A DNA stretch of 19,307 nucleotides from Chloroflexota bacterium (GTDB lineage: Bacteria; Chloroflexota; Anaerolineae; Anaerolineales; Villigracilaceae), in the NCBI GenBank assembly GCA_016191985.1, contig JACPVB010000168.1, forward strand, positions 1-19,307, given 5' to 3'. A program made the translations under genes and the position numbers. The notes under the pieces were generated by a model, which ran no database searches, had not been told where the DNA came from, and saw only the letters and a list, made by a program, of their open reading frames with translations. Shown here in pieces: positions 1-7,573 of the stretch; position 1 is the first letter of the stretch, and each line of letters starts with the position of its first letter.

Positions 1-484
1 CTTGATGGATCTCGTAATGCCCGGGTTGGATGGGATCGAAACGACACGGCTCATCTTATCGGAAAGCCCATCCACGCGCGTGTTGGTATTGACCACATTT
101 TCGGATGATCAACGTGTGCGGGATGCAATACAGGCGGGAGCAATCGGTTATTTGCTCAAGGATGTGCTCAAAACAGAATTATTAGGCGCCATCCGGTCCG
201 CCGCGGAGGGCAAGCCGGCCTTGCACCCAGAGGCTCAAAAATATCTGATGCGGCAAATCACAGGCGATGAAGTATCTCCTCACGCTCTTCTGACAACCCG
301 CGAATTCAACATCCTGCAATTGATTGCAGAGGGAAAAAGCAACAAGGAGATTGCCCTTGTTTTGCATCTGACCGAGGGAACGGTCAAGGGATATGTCAGC
401 ACGATCTTCGATAAACTGGGGGTGGCGGACCGCACACAAGCGGCGCTGTATGCCGTGGAACACAGGTTGGCAAAAACCAAATAA
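1..484 (+). CDS. NarL/FixJ-family response regulator, 5'-truncated
   Basis: DNA-binding response regulator of a two-component system, cut by the window edge. The first visible codons encode a receiver-domain core (LMDLVMPGLDG); the Asp at visible residue 3 is the expected phosphoacceptor, so roughly 50 N-terminal residues are missing. Thr31 (VLTT) and Lys53 (LLKD) are the expected switch residues. After a linker, residues about 95-155 form a LuxR-type helix-turn-helix (LTTREFNILQLIAEGKSNKEIA, then GTVKGYVSTIFDKL). Family knowledge: phosphorylation by a cognate histidine kinase drives dimerisation and promoter binding. The kinase would be expected just left of the window. The gene ends at TAA and is followed by a strong terminator, so it is the last gene of its transcript. 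Target genes cannot be read from the sequence; the lipoprotein operon downstream is a candidate only by proximity. Confidence 0.93.
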   Translation, partial: LMDLVMPGLDGIETTRLILSESPSTRVLVLTTFSDDQRVRDAIQAGAIGYLLKDVLKTELLGAIRSAAEGKPALHPEAQKYLMRQITGDEVSPHALLTTREFNILQLIAEGKSNKEIALVLHLTEGTVKGYVSTIFDKLGVADRTQAALYAVEHRLAKTK

Positions 485-518
485 TTCACCCAACTTTCGT
501 GACCTTTTAATACTAACC

Positions 519-550
519 AAGGTTAGCCTTTGTGGCTAACCTTTTTCTTT
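519..550 (+). terminator. Rho-independent terminator after the response regulator
   Basis: Perfect 10-bp stem AAGGTTAGCC / GGCTAACCTT (519-528 and 534-543) with a TTTGT loop, followed by a T-rich run. It ends the transcript of the truncated response regulator and separates it from the lipoprotein operon. Confidence 0.88.
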
Positions 551-572
551 TCTTTTCCTTTCCCCGGGCGGT

Positions 573-600
573 TTGATTTAGCACAGCTTTCCACTATCAT
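573..600 (+). promoter_or_regulatory. Candidate sigma-70 promoter for the lipoprotein operon
   Basis: TTGATT (573-578) and TATCAT (595-600) are separated by 16 bp, a fair match to the sigma-70 consensus. It lies just past the terminator and about 100 bp before the ATG at 709, which would leave a leader of about 100 nt. This is pattern recognition only. Confidence 0.4.
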
Positions 601-708
601 GAAAGATATTTGGAATCACGAGTGAAGCGCCGGTATTTTCTTAATCATGGGCGCCATTCGTTTTATTTGTTTTTGAAGCTCCACTGTGAGATAAAGGAGA
701 AAAAGGTT

Positions 709-2988
709 ATGCCATCAAAACATTTGCACCTGCTTTTTCGAGTCGTTATTGTTGTTTTGCTTGCCTTTCTAAGTTCATGCGGCGGATCGGCGCAGCCGAC
801 CTCGACTTCGAATTCGACTCCGCTCCCTGAAACTGCGGCAACCATTGCAAAAAACCCCAGTTACTCCAGCCCAATCGCCATCAGTGATGACGACTCCCTC
901 TTGGTAGTCGCGAACACATTGAATGGCACCATTTCGCTGATCAACGTGGCTGGCGATGCTAATGCAAAACTTACCGAGATACAGACCGGCGATGAACCAC
1001 GCTCTGTAGTCATCACACCCAACAAAGCGTTTGCCTACGTCACCAACCAGGCCAGCGGTACGGTGTCTGTAATCGATCTTGGTTCGCAGGCAAAGGTAAC
1101 GGATATCTCTGTTGGCGGCGAGCCATATGGGATTGCGCTCACACCGGATGCTTCCCGCGCCTATGTGGCGAATTCCGCTTCCGGCACTGTTTCCATTATC
1201 GACACCGCAAGCAATTCCGTGGTCGCTACCATTTCCATCCCCGGCGTACAACCACGAGGCGTGGCGATCACCAACAATAACGGCGGCACGGGGCAGCAGT
1301 TCGTATACGTCACCCAATTCCTTTCGCAGCCCACCGCCTCCGGCGGACCGGGGTTGGATCAGGGAAGCGAGGGTAAGGTATTTGTCATCTCCTCAACGGA
1401 TGATGCGCAAATTCAAGGGGTCATCACCCTTGCGGCACACGACACCGGCTTTGCCGCAGACCGCACAGCATTTGGCGGGAGCGACAAAGAGCCTACGTTT
1501 GCATATCCGAATCAATTACAGTCCATTGTTTTGAAAAATGGACGCGGCTATCTGCCGAATGTGGCGGCATCGCCTGAGGGTCCGGTCAAATTCAATGTGG
1601 ATACGCAGGCATTTCTATCCGTCTTTGATGTGGCCGCAAAATCGGAGTTGTCCGGCGGCACCATCAATTTGCACGCCGCAGTGAAAACGCAGACTTTCAC
1701 ACCAAAGTTATTTGTTGCCAATCCCTGGGCCGTGGCATTCAAACACGCATCCAATGATGGCTATGTTGTTTCAGCCGCGAGCGATGTGCTGGTAAAGATC
1801 ACTCTCGACGACAATGGCGTGCCCTCGGTTGTATCCGTTCCTGCAGAGGGCGATACCACACGCGTATCGCTCGTGGAAGTTGGCAAGAATCCGCGCGGAA
1901 TCGTAATCAACAATGCGGATACCCGCGCCTACGTCTACAACTTCATCTCGAAGGATGTTTCTGTGGTGGACTTGAGCGCTTCGCCCGAAGCCGAGCTTGC
2001 TCGTGTCCAATCGGCTGATTTACCCGCCCCCGGCTCGGATGCGGCAAAGTTCCTTGCCGGTAACGAATTGTTCCATTCTTCGCGCGGCGAGTTCGATGAA
2101 GGCGCCACTGAGAGAATGTCGAATGAAGGCTGGCAAGCCTGCGCGAGCTGTCACCCGGATGGTTTGAGCGATGGCGTGGTATGGGCATTTGCTTCCGGAC
2201 CCCGCAAGAGTATTCCACTCAACGGTACGTTCAGCCCTCAGAATCAAACCGGCAACCAGCGCGTGTTGAATTACTCCGCTGTGTTTGATGAACTTGAAGA
2301 CTTCGAGTTGAACATTCGCGGCGTCTCCGGTGGAAAGGGCCTGATCGTGTTACAAGGCACGGCGGACCCCGATCCAAATGTCAAAGCGTTTGACCCACCC
2401 AATTCCGGCAGAGAGCAACTGCACATAGGAGGATTCGGCGCTTGGGACGCGATCGTAGCCTGGACGCAGTTCCGAGTCCCTTCACCGGTTTCAGCCCATC
2501 GAGGGGTGGATCCGAATGGTGAAGTTGGGCAGCAGATCGTGTTAGGCCGCCAGCTCTTCACACAGGCGAACTGCCAGGCCTGCCACGGTGGAGCAAAGTG
2601 GTCGACACCTCAGGTGGATTATGCACGTGTATCTCCATTCCCTGAAACGATAACTTTGGGCACTGCGCCTGAACCGCCTGCGGGTCAACTCTCACGTTTT
2701 CTACAATTGGTTGGCACGTTTGATCCCGCGAATTCCATCGAGAAAAACGCCAATAATGCCCAGGCGCTCGGTCAATTAGGTTTCAACCCGCCTTCCCTAT
2801 TGAGCATCTCTGCCTTCCCGCCGTACTTCCACAATGGTTCATGCCTCACGCTTGAATGCGTGCTTGAAAACCAAACGCATCGCGAAGCGGGTGGCGTAAC
2901 TGGAGTGTTGGATGACCCCGCAAGCCGGGCGGCCCTTGTTCAGTTCCTGATCTCGATTGATGCGACCACGGAACCGATCAATCCGTAA
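709..2988 (+). CDS. YVTN beta-propeller / di-heme c-type cytochrome lipoprotein
   Basis: Predicted secreted, membrane-anchored haem protein of 759 aa. I chose the ATG at 709 because AAGGAG lies just upstream and the protein then begins with a lipoprotein signal peptide with lipobox LSSC (Cys24); the open frame extends upstream to 610 but lacks such features. Residues about 50-430 carry YVTN-type beta-propeller repeats (FAYVTNQASGTVSVID near 108, RAYVANSASGTVSIID near 151, period 42, with outliers near 65, 200 and 408). The C-terminal part has two haem c motifs, CASCH at 478-482 and CQACH at 622-626, and a MauG/cytochrome c peroxidase-like stretch PPYFHNGSC near 704-712. Two Cys (712, 717) could form a disulfide. 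The family suggests electron transfer or peroxidase-like oxidation outside the membrane; the substrate is unknown. It is first in an apparent operon with two further lipoproteins, the next starting 40 bp downstream. Confidence 0.88.
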   Translation: MPSKHLHLLFRVVIVVLLAFLSSCGGSAQPTSTSNSTPLPETAATIAKNPSYSSPIAISDDDSLLVVANTLNGTISLINVAGDANAKLTEIQTGDEPRSVVITPNKAFAYVTNQASGTVSVIDLGSQAKVTDISVGGEPYGIALTPDASRAYVANSASGTVSIIDTASNSVVATISIPGVQPRGVAITNNNGGTGQQFVYVTQFLSQPTASGGPGLDQGSEGKVFVISSTDDAQIQGVITLAAHDTGFAADRTAFGGSDKEPTFAYPNQLQSIVLKNGRGYLPNVAASPEGPVKFNVDTQAFLSVFDVAAKSELSGGTINLHAAVKTQTFTPKLFVANPWAVAFKHASNDGYVVSAASDVLVKITLDDNGVPSVVSVPAEGDTTRVSLVEVGKNPRGIVINNADTRAYVYNFISKDVSVVDLSASPEAELARVQSADLPAPGSDAAKFLAGNELFHSSRGEFDEGATERMSNEGWQACASCHPDGLSDGVVWAFASGPRKSIPLNGTFSPQNQTGNQRVLNYSAVFDELEDFELNIRGVSGGKGLIVLQGTADPDPNVKAFDPPNSGREQLHIGGFGAWDAIVAWTQFRVPSPVSAHRGVDPNGEVGQQIVLGRQLFTQANCQACHGGAKWSTPQVDYARVSPFPETITLGTAPEPPAGQLSRFLQLVGTFDPANSIEKNANNAQALGQLGFNPPSLLSISAFPPYFHNGSCLTLECVLENQTHREAGGVTGVLDDPASRAALVQFLISIDATTEPINP

Positions 2989-3028
2989 AGCGGAATTTCA
3001 ATCAATATTAAAAATTTAAAGGTGAAAC

Positions 3029-3685
3029 ATGTTAACAAATAAATTTTCAAAAATGCTCCAACAGCTTCCTTTAACGATTGTCCTGGTTATAGCCATCCTT
3101 GGGCTAACTGCCTGCGGTGGCGGCGCCTCCCCCGATACCACAGCGGCTGCAACCTCTTATATCGCGAAGATTGACGATGCGCCAGCCAGTGCGCGCGTCG
3201 GGATCGTCGTAGAGGATGGAAAGTTTGCGGTCTATGTTTGCAGCCTCGATGACGCCTTCAACCTGAAAGCCGCGCGTTGGTATTCCGGTGACATTGCCGC
3301 CGATGGTTCCGTATCAGGCGTCAGCCCGGATGGTGTGCAATTTCAAGGCGTTGTGAATGGCGATACGTTCTCCGGCACGATCACAAATACCGAAGGGCGT
3401 GTTTGGAACTTCAAAGGTTCTGCTGTTGCAGCCGGCGGTCCTGCGGGACTGTATCGCGGCACCGCGCAATATGACGGGCAGGAGATTGTAGTCGGCTCCG
3501 TCATAGACCCGGATGGTTCCTTCGCATCCACAGTGCAATACAAAGGACAAATTGCTTTTGTAACTCCTATTGCCAATGCCCCATTGCGAGTGGATAACGA
3601 CACCATTAAAGTGACCATTGGCGATTCCAGCCAGCAGGTTGAGGTGACACTGGTCACCACACTCAAGGGTGTAGAGCTTTTCTAA
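3029..3685 (+). CDS. Small secreted lipoprotein, paralogue of the one at 6761
   Basis: A 218-aa lipoprotein of unknown function. An AAAGGTGA ribosome-binding site precedes the ATG. The signal peptide ends in lipobox LTAC (Cys29), followed by a Gly-rich linker. The mature part looks all-beta: short strands alternating with DG turns, a VYVC motif with Cys71, a W-x-Y-G-like segment near 83-87 (RWYSG), and a GLYR motif at 140-143. The same landmarks in the same order occur in the lipoprotein at 6761-7339 (VYVC at 66-69, WFYG, GLYR at 136-139), so the two are diverged paralogues. It lies 40 bp after the cytochrome lipoprotein and 71 bp before the propeller lipoprotein, probably in one operon, though a 37-bp palindrome sits in the downstream gap. 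It could be a small binding or assembly partner of the haem protein; that is inference from position only. Confidence 0.85.
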   Translation: MLTNKFSKMLQQLPLTIVLVIAILGLTACGGGASPDTTAAATSYIAKIDDAPASARVGIVVEDGKFAVYVCSLDDAFNLKAARWYSGDIAADGSVSGVSPDGVQFQGVVNGDTFSGTITNTEGRVWNFKGSAVAAGGPAGLYRGTAQYDGQEIVVGSVIDPDGSFASTVQYKGQIAFVTPIANAPLRVDNDTIKVTIGDSSQQVEVTLVTTLKGVELF

Positions 3686-3707
3686 TCGTGTTTGTTCAAA
3701 CCACTTT

Positions 3708-3744
3708 ATTCTTTCGGGAGCACCCAGGGTGCTCCCGAAAGAAT
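3708..3744. repeat. Perfect 37-bp palindrome inside the lipoprotein operon
   Basis: The arms at 3708-3725 and 3727-3744 are 18-nt exact reverse complements around a single A (left arm begins ATTCTTTCGGGAG; right arm ends CTCCCGAAAGAAT). As RNA it would fold into a very stable hairpin. There is no T-tract after it on the plus strand; the next bases are the GGAGAG ribosome-binding site of the following gene. It may act as an intercistronic stabiliser or attenuator, or as a partial terminator. Confidence 0.85.
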
Positions 3745-3756
3745 TGGAGAGTAAAA

Positions 3757-5220
3757 ATGATAGATAATTTCCAAAAAACACGAATTTGCATTGTACTTCT
3801 TACGATTGGCTTAATCTTGTCTGCGTGCGGCGGCTCGGAGGCAACAGCCACACCGCCTCCAGTCATCACTACCGAAGTGGCGGCAGCCACTGAGCCGCCT
3901 GTTGCATCAGCCCCCGCATTTACGATTATTGGCGCAGTCAATCGTGATGTGACGCAAGCCGCGCAAAGCCCATCCCTCGCGATTGATAACGCAAACAGTC
4001 TGCTTGTGGTGTGGGCTGAAAATTCCTCAGGAGGTGTGCGGCAGATTTTCGCCAGCAAACTGGCTGGTGAAGCGTTCCAGCCGCTTGGCGCGTCCGCCAA
4101 TATTCACACCAACGTTCTCGCGGACTTCCCCATTATTACCCTTGCCGGTGAGAACCGCGCAGTTCCATGGATCGCATGGTCTGAGCCAAGCCCGGGTTTT
4201 GGAAATACGCCGCAGGTGTTTGCGAGTCGTTTCAACGCAGACACAGGTCTCTGGCAGCAGGCCGGGCAGGACCGGGGCGGGGGCGAAGCGAGCCTCAACA
4301 TTGCCACGGACCGCGCCGGAACCCGCCCGTTTATCTTTGGCGGGTCCACTGAATTGGGCACACCTCCCGTCCCATGGGTGGCGTGGGAGGAAGTCTCGGA
4401 TATCAATCCCTCCTCCCGTCAGATTTTTGTCGCCCGGGGTGAAAAGGATGAGACAGCCATCGGCGGATTCCGTTGGGTGACTGTCGGCCAGGCAAAACCG
4501 GATGGCGAGCAGACCTTGAATGTGGATCGCTTCCGCATCTCTTCCTACCCCACCGGAGTTTTTGCCGAGACCGCGAATTCCGTTCCCTGGGTGACCTGGT
4601 GGGAATCCGGGCGTGACCGGCCCAGCCGCATCTTCACCGCGCGCGGCGTTGCCGACCCAGCCAGTCCTGGCGGATTTAAATGGATCAATGTGCCTCCCTG
4701 CCCGCCCGAGGATGAAACCAAGTGCGCGTTGAACATCAATCCGTTGAACGAGGCCAAGGATGCCTCGATGGCTGCCGGAAGCACTGTGGCTGGAGAAAGC
4801 ACCGTTCCATGGATCGCGTGGCCCGAGATCGGTCAAAATGGAAAATGGCAGGTCTTCGTCTCTCGGCTCGACGTATCCACGCGCAACAGTTTCATTCAAG
4901 TTGGCGGCAGTTTGAATGTCGACCCGAACCACGATACTCGTAACGCGATCATCGTATTTGTCGGCAATGTGCCTTATGTAACCTGGCTGGAGGATGATGG
5001 CACGGGTAAATTCGAGGTTCAACTGAGACATCTTGCCTCCGACCCGCAGACCGGCACATGGGCGCTGGATACCCCTGCCAACGGATTCAACCTCGACGCC
5101 TCGCTCTCAAACTTTAATCTCGCGGCTGTTGCCACGGCTGACACATTATTCCTTGCCTGGGGCGAGGGCGACCCGGCCTCGTTCGCATCGCAAATGGTCA
5201 TTGGCGCGTTTCATCCGTAA
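3757..5220 (+). CDS. Seven-repeat beta-propeller-like lipoprotein
   Basis: A 487-aa secreted lipoprotein of unknown function. I chose the ATG at 3757 (GGAGAG ribosome-binding site, then a signal peptide with lipobox LSAC, Cys24) over in-frame codons from 3688, which fall inside the upstream palindrome region. A Thr/Pro/Ala-rich linker follows to about residue 55. Seven copies of a W-x-E repeat are visible: LLVVWAE at 82, PWIAWSE at 137, PWVAWEE at 206, PWVTWWE at 277, PWIAWPE at 351, PYVTWLE at 406 and LFLAWGE at 464. Most are followed about 10 residues later by a second motif of the form Q/R-I/V-F-x-S/A-R (IFASKL, VFASRF, IFVARG, IFTARG, VFVSRL). The spacing of 55-74 residues and the count of seven fit a seven-bladed beta-propeller. 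No catalytic motif is recognisable; ligand binding or protein contact is the likely role. It is third in the lipoprotein operon. Confidence 0.87.
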   Translation: MIDNFQKTRICIVLLTIGLILSACGGSEATATPPPVITTEVAAATEPPVASAPAFTIIGAVNRDVTQAAQSPSLAIDNANSLLVVWAENSSGGVRQIFASKLAGEAFQPLGASANIHTNVLADFPIITLAGENRAVPWIAWSEPSPGFGNTPQVFASRFNADTGLWQQAGQDRGGGEASLNIATDRAGTRPFIFGGSTELGTPPVPWVAWEEVSDINPSSRQIFVARGEKDETAIGGFRWVTVGQAKPDGEQTLNVDRFRISSYPTGVFAETANSVPWVTWWESGRDRPSRIFTARGVADPASPGGFKWINVPPCPPEDETKCALNINPLNEAKDASMAAGSTVAGESTVPWIAWPEIGQNGKWQVFVSRLDVSTRNSFIQVGGSLNVDPNHDTRNAIIVFVGNVPYVTWLEDDGTGKFEVQLRHLASDPQTGTWALDTPANGFNLDASLSNFNLAAVATADTLFLAWGEGDPASFASQMVIGAFHP

Positions 5221-5285
5221 CGCGCAGCCGAAGGTTTTGCCAGATTTAATAAATTTCAGCAGTCCACTTGTTGAGGACAAAACGA

Positions 5286-5705
5286 ATGCACTCTGCCGAT
5301 GCCTCGCGGGATGTATATCGCATCATGATCGTGGATGATGCTCCGTCTGTGCGGGAAAGTTTGGGCTGGCTTCTGCAGGATGAACCAGGTTTGACCGTCG
5401 TTGGTGAAGCTTCCAATGGTTCGGAGGCGCTCCAACTGGCGGTCAAACTTAAACCAGACCTGATCGTTCTCGATATTGAGTTGCCCGACACGGACGGTTT
5501 CACTGTGACACGCCAGCTTAAAGCCCAGCCAAACCCACCTCTTGTTGTACTACTCTCCATTCACAATGACGCACATTCAAGAGACCGCGGTTTTGAAGCT
5601 GGCTGTAACGCGTATGTGGGGAAAGAGCATGGATGGGCAGGATTGCTGGCGATCATACAAAATATTTTAGCGGACAAGAATTCCGGCTTTCGCCAAATAA
5701 AATAA
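5286..5705 (+). CDS. Stand-alone receiver-domain response regulator
   Basis: A 139-aa CheY-like protein with a receiver domain and no output domain. The ATG at 5286 has GAGGA eight bases upstream; an in-frame TTG at 5268 is the alternative. Key residues are present: acidic pair Asp17-Asp18 (IMIVDDAPSVRESL), phosphoacceptor Asp63 (VLDIELPDTDG), Ser91 in the Thr/Ser switch position, and Lys113 (YVGKE). The C-terminus ends shortly after the last helix. Single-domain receivers usually pass phosphate in a relay or act on a partner protein. It starts 65 bp after the propeller lipoprotein with no terminator visible between, so it may be the last gene of that operon, and it is followed by its own terminator. 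No histidine kinase is visible in the window. Confidence 0.88.
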   Translation: MHSADASRDVYRIMIVDDAPSVRESLGWLLQDEPGLTVVGEASNGSEALQLAVKLKPDLIVLDIELPDTDGFTVTRQLKAQPNPPLVVLLSIHNDAHSRDRGFEAGCNAYVGKEHGWAGLLAIIQNILADKNSGFRQIK

Positions 5706-5710
5706 AGGAT

Positions 5711-5744
5711 CCAAAAACGCCGGGCCATATACCGGCATTTTTGG
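5711..5744 (+). terminator. Terminator-like hairpin after the receiver protein
   Basis: A 13-bp stem with one mismatch pairs CCAAAAACGCCGG (5711-5723) with CCGGCATTTTTGG (5732-5744), leaving an eight-base loop. The T-run lies inside the 3' arm, as in bidirectional-looking terminators. It lies 5 bp after the stop codon. Confidence 0.72.
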
Positions 5745-5783
5745 AATAGATTCAAAAAACCTATTTGAACAGATTGAATCACA

Positions 5784-6704
5784 ATGAAACAAAACCCGAT
5801 TTCTGTTTATGGCTATACCAGCATTATGGTTGGCGCAATCATCGAGCTGATCGGATTGATCTCAGACGCGGTTCTTCCGTTGCCGGGCAATTTACGATCA
5901 GGGCAAGGCCTTGAGTTAATCCAATCGAACCCCGGCCATATGCTTTTCATCGGAGTCGGGTTCTCTCTCATAGTCATCGGCTTATGGCTGTGTATCTCGT
6001 CGCGTTCGATGATCTTTCATTGGAAGAGCGGGGCGGTTCTGACAGTGGCCTCAATCGCGATGGCCTTCAGCATTCGTAACGCCGTGCCTATCCAGTCTGC
6101 TCACAACCAGGGCCATACAGAAGCTGTAAACAAAAATGAGATAACCCACACGCATGGGAACGAAATCAAAATGAGTTGGGGACAATTGCAGGAAATCGAT
6201 GAAATGCTCGGCAATACAAAAGCAGCGACTGAAAAATATATGGATGTCAGCCTCGCAATGGCCGATGGATACATGCAGGAAGGTCCCAGCCGACCGGGGC
6301 AAGGCGCACATTTTATCAATCGAAAAATACTGGACGCTGGTGTATTCGATCCTACCCATCCCACCTTCTTACTATATGAACACAAACCTGACTGGAGCTT
6401 TGAGCTGGTGGGAGTGGGCTGGCTGCTGCCGAAAAATTTGGAGGACGACACACCGCCTCCCTATTTTGCCCCAATCGCTGCCTGGCATTATCATGAATAT
6501 TCCCCTCCGGGCATTTGCATCTGGAAAGACGGAACCACCAACCCATATGACGAAACAGCCTGCACGAACGCCGGCGGCAAATTCTGGCGCGAAAGCCCTT
6601 GGATGTTACATGCCTGGCTGTTTCGGGAAAACCTCGAAGGGATTTTCAGCCTTATGAATAGCTCTGTAGGGGGCATTCAATATGAGGATTTTTCGTCTGA
6701 TTAG
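5784..6704 (+). CDS. Three-helix membrane protein with His-rich extracytoplasmic domain, unknown family
   Basis: A 306-aa protein I do not recognise. Three hydrophobic helices are visible at about 11-31, 52-72 and 83-100. A linker with several His (HNQGHTEA, then THTHGNE, 107-126) follows, and then a soluble domain to the end. That domain has strongly conserved-looking patches: GAHFINRK (174-181), FDPTHPTFLLYE (188-199), ELVGVGWLLP (207-216), AAWHYHEYSPPGICIW (232-247) and WMLHAWLF (273-280). His176, His192, His235, His237 and His276 with nearby acids could bind a metal. Cys245 and Cys260 could form a disulfide outside the cell, which fits an extracytoplasmic domain. The ATG at 5784 has only a weak ribosome-binding site (AGATTGA). 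It lies downstream of a terminator, so it probably has its own promoter, and is 56 bp before the second small lipoprotein. Confidence 0.8.
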   Translation: MKQNPISVYGYTSIMVGAIIELIGLISDAVLPLPGNLRSGQGLELIQSNPGHMLFIGVGFSLIVIGLWLCISSRSMIFHWKSGAVLTVASIAMAFSIRNAVPIQSAHNQGHTEAVNKNEITHTHGNEIKMSWGQLQEIDEMLGNTKAATEKYMDVSLAMADGYMQEGPSRPGQGAHFINRKILDAGVFDPTHPTFLLYEHKPDWSFELVGVGWLLPKNLEDDTPPPYFAPIAAWHYHEYSPPGICIWKDGTTNPYDETACTNAGGKFWRESPWMLHAWLFRENLEGIFSLMNSSVGGIQYEDFSSD

Positions 6705-6760
6705 TTTTCAAAACCGTGAAAGCTGATACAAATTTAAATTTTAGATAGGAGAATAAACCC

Positions 6761-7339
6761 ATGGTAAATATTAAATTCTTCAAGGCCGCAAGTCTGCAAA
6801 AATGGTTAATCGTGGTGTTGATCACGCTGAGCCTGTTGATCAGTGCGTGCGGTGCTTCAAAATCGGCAACTGATGGGATCACCGGTGTTTGGGTGGGAGA
6901 TATTGAAGGGACAGATACTTTTATAGGCATCGCCAGCAACGGCAGTGAGGTAATGGTTTATGTTTGTGATGGGAATACCATATCGCAATGGTTCTATGGA
7001 CAGGCAGGTGAAGAAAACCTTGATCTGGCTGCTGGCACACTGAATTTAAGCGACGCAAACTCGAATGTACAGGCACAGCTTGCCGTGGATGGTGCAAGCG
7101 GCAGCGTGACCCTGGCAAATGGTCAGTCTTTCAATTTTCAAGTGCCAAGGGCGGCTGGGGACGCGGGTTTATATCGTTTGGAAGAAACAGGCAACGATGA
7201 GCAGTGGGTCTCGGGTTGGGTCGTTCTAAATGACGGTCAATTGCGCGGATTGCGGGTGAGCACCAAAGGCACCGTTGAGATTCTAGGCGCTTTGAATAGC
7301 GCCGCCCTTCGGCTTGACCCGGATACGAAGCCTTATTAA
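6761..7339 (+). CDS. Small secreted lipoprotein, paralogue of the one at 3029
   Basis: A 192-aa lipoprotein with a good ribosome-binding site (AGGAGA) before ATG 6761 and a signal peptide ending in ISAC (Cys30). The mature region shares the order of landmarks of the 218-aa lipoprotein at 3029-3685: G-V/I-x-VG start, IGIA..VMVYVC (Cys69), a QWFYG segment, DG-rich strands, FNFQ (FxF near 124-127), and GLYR at 136-139, then a hydrophobic strand-rich tail. This is seen directly; the inference is a common ancestor and a small all-beta fold. It ends before a repeat-filled convergent gap. Its partner may be the His-rich membrane protein encoded just upstream on the same strand. The C-terminus (DPDTKPY) is shorter than in the paralogue, which continues for one or two more strands. 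Confidence 0.84.
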   Translation: MVNIKFFKAASLQKWLIVVLITLSLLISACGASKSATDGITGVWVGDIEGTDTFIGIASNGSEVMVYVCDGNTISQWFYGQAGEENLDLAAGTLNLSDANSNVQAQLAVDGASGSVTLANGQSFNFQVPRAAGDAGLYRLEETGNDEQWVSGWVVLNDGQLRGLRVSTKGTVEILGALNSAALRLDPDTKPY

Positions 7340-7373
7340 CCCACCTGATGCAGGACAAGTATTTTCCACGGCA

Positions 7374-7529
7374 TGTCCTTCGACTGCGCTCGGCGAGCTC
7401 TCGCTCCGCTCAGGACGAAGTATTCGACTTCGCTTCTCGACTTGCACTCGTCGCTCCGCTCAAGACGAAGTTCGCGCTGAGCGAAGAGCGGGTGTTCGTC
7501 CCGCTCGTAGTCGAAGCGGAAGTGCGTAA
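7374..7529. repeat. Degenerate palindromic/direct repeat cluster (CTTCGAC..CTCAGGACGAAG type)
   Basis: Two 20-bp direct copies, TCGCTCCGCTCAGGACGAAG at 7401-7420 and the same with one change (CTCAAGACGAAG) at 7451-7470, lie exactly 50 bp apart. Inverted partners such as GCGCTGAGCGAAGAGCG (7475 on) and GTAGTCGAAGCGG (about 7507) lie downstream, and GTCCTTCGACTGCGCTC (7375 on) upstream. It resembles a decayed REP-like dispersed element. The related element at 10098-10150 shares the CTTCGACTxCxCTCAGG core. No convincing gene is seen here. Confidence 0.7.
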
Positions 7530-7573
7530 GGTGAATCATTAAGTTGCCACCCTGTGAAATTTGCGCCAAAAAA

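Noticed and set aside
610..708. N-terminal extension of the cytochrome lipoprotein
   Set aside because: It has no ribosome-binding site and would place the lipoprotein signal peptide 33 residues inside the protein; ATG 709 has AAGGAG.
775..1317. Minus-strand open frame opposite the YVTN repeats
   Set aside because: Shadow of the repeated coding sequence on the other strand.
4027..5031. Long minus-strand open frame (334 codons) opposite the propeller lipoprotein
   Set aside because: The plus-strand gene has signal peptide, repeats and ribosome-binding site; the reverse frame has no recognisable domain and no such site.
7401..7470. Possible CRISPR array from two 20-bp direct copies
   Set aside because: Only two copies, the surrounding sequence is itself repeat-like, and no cas gene is present.
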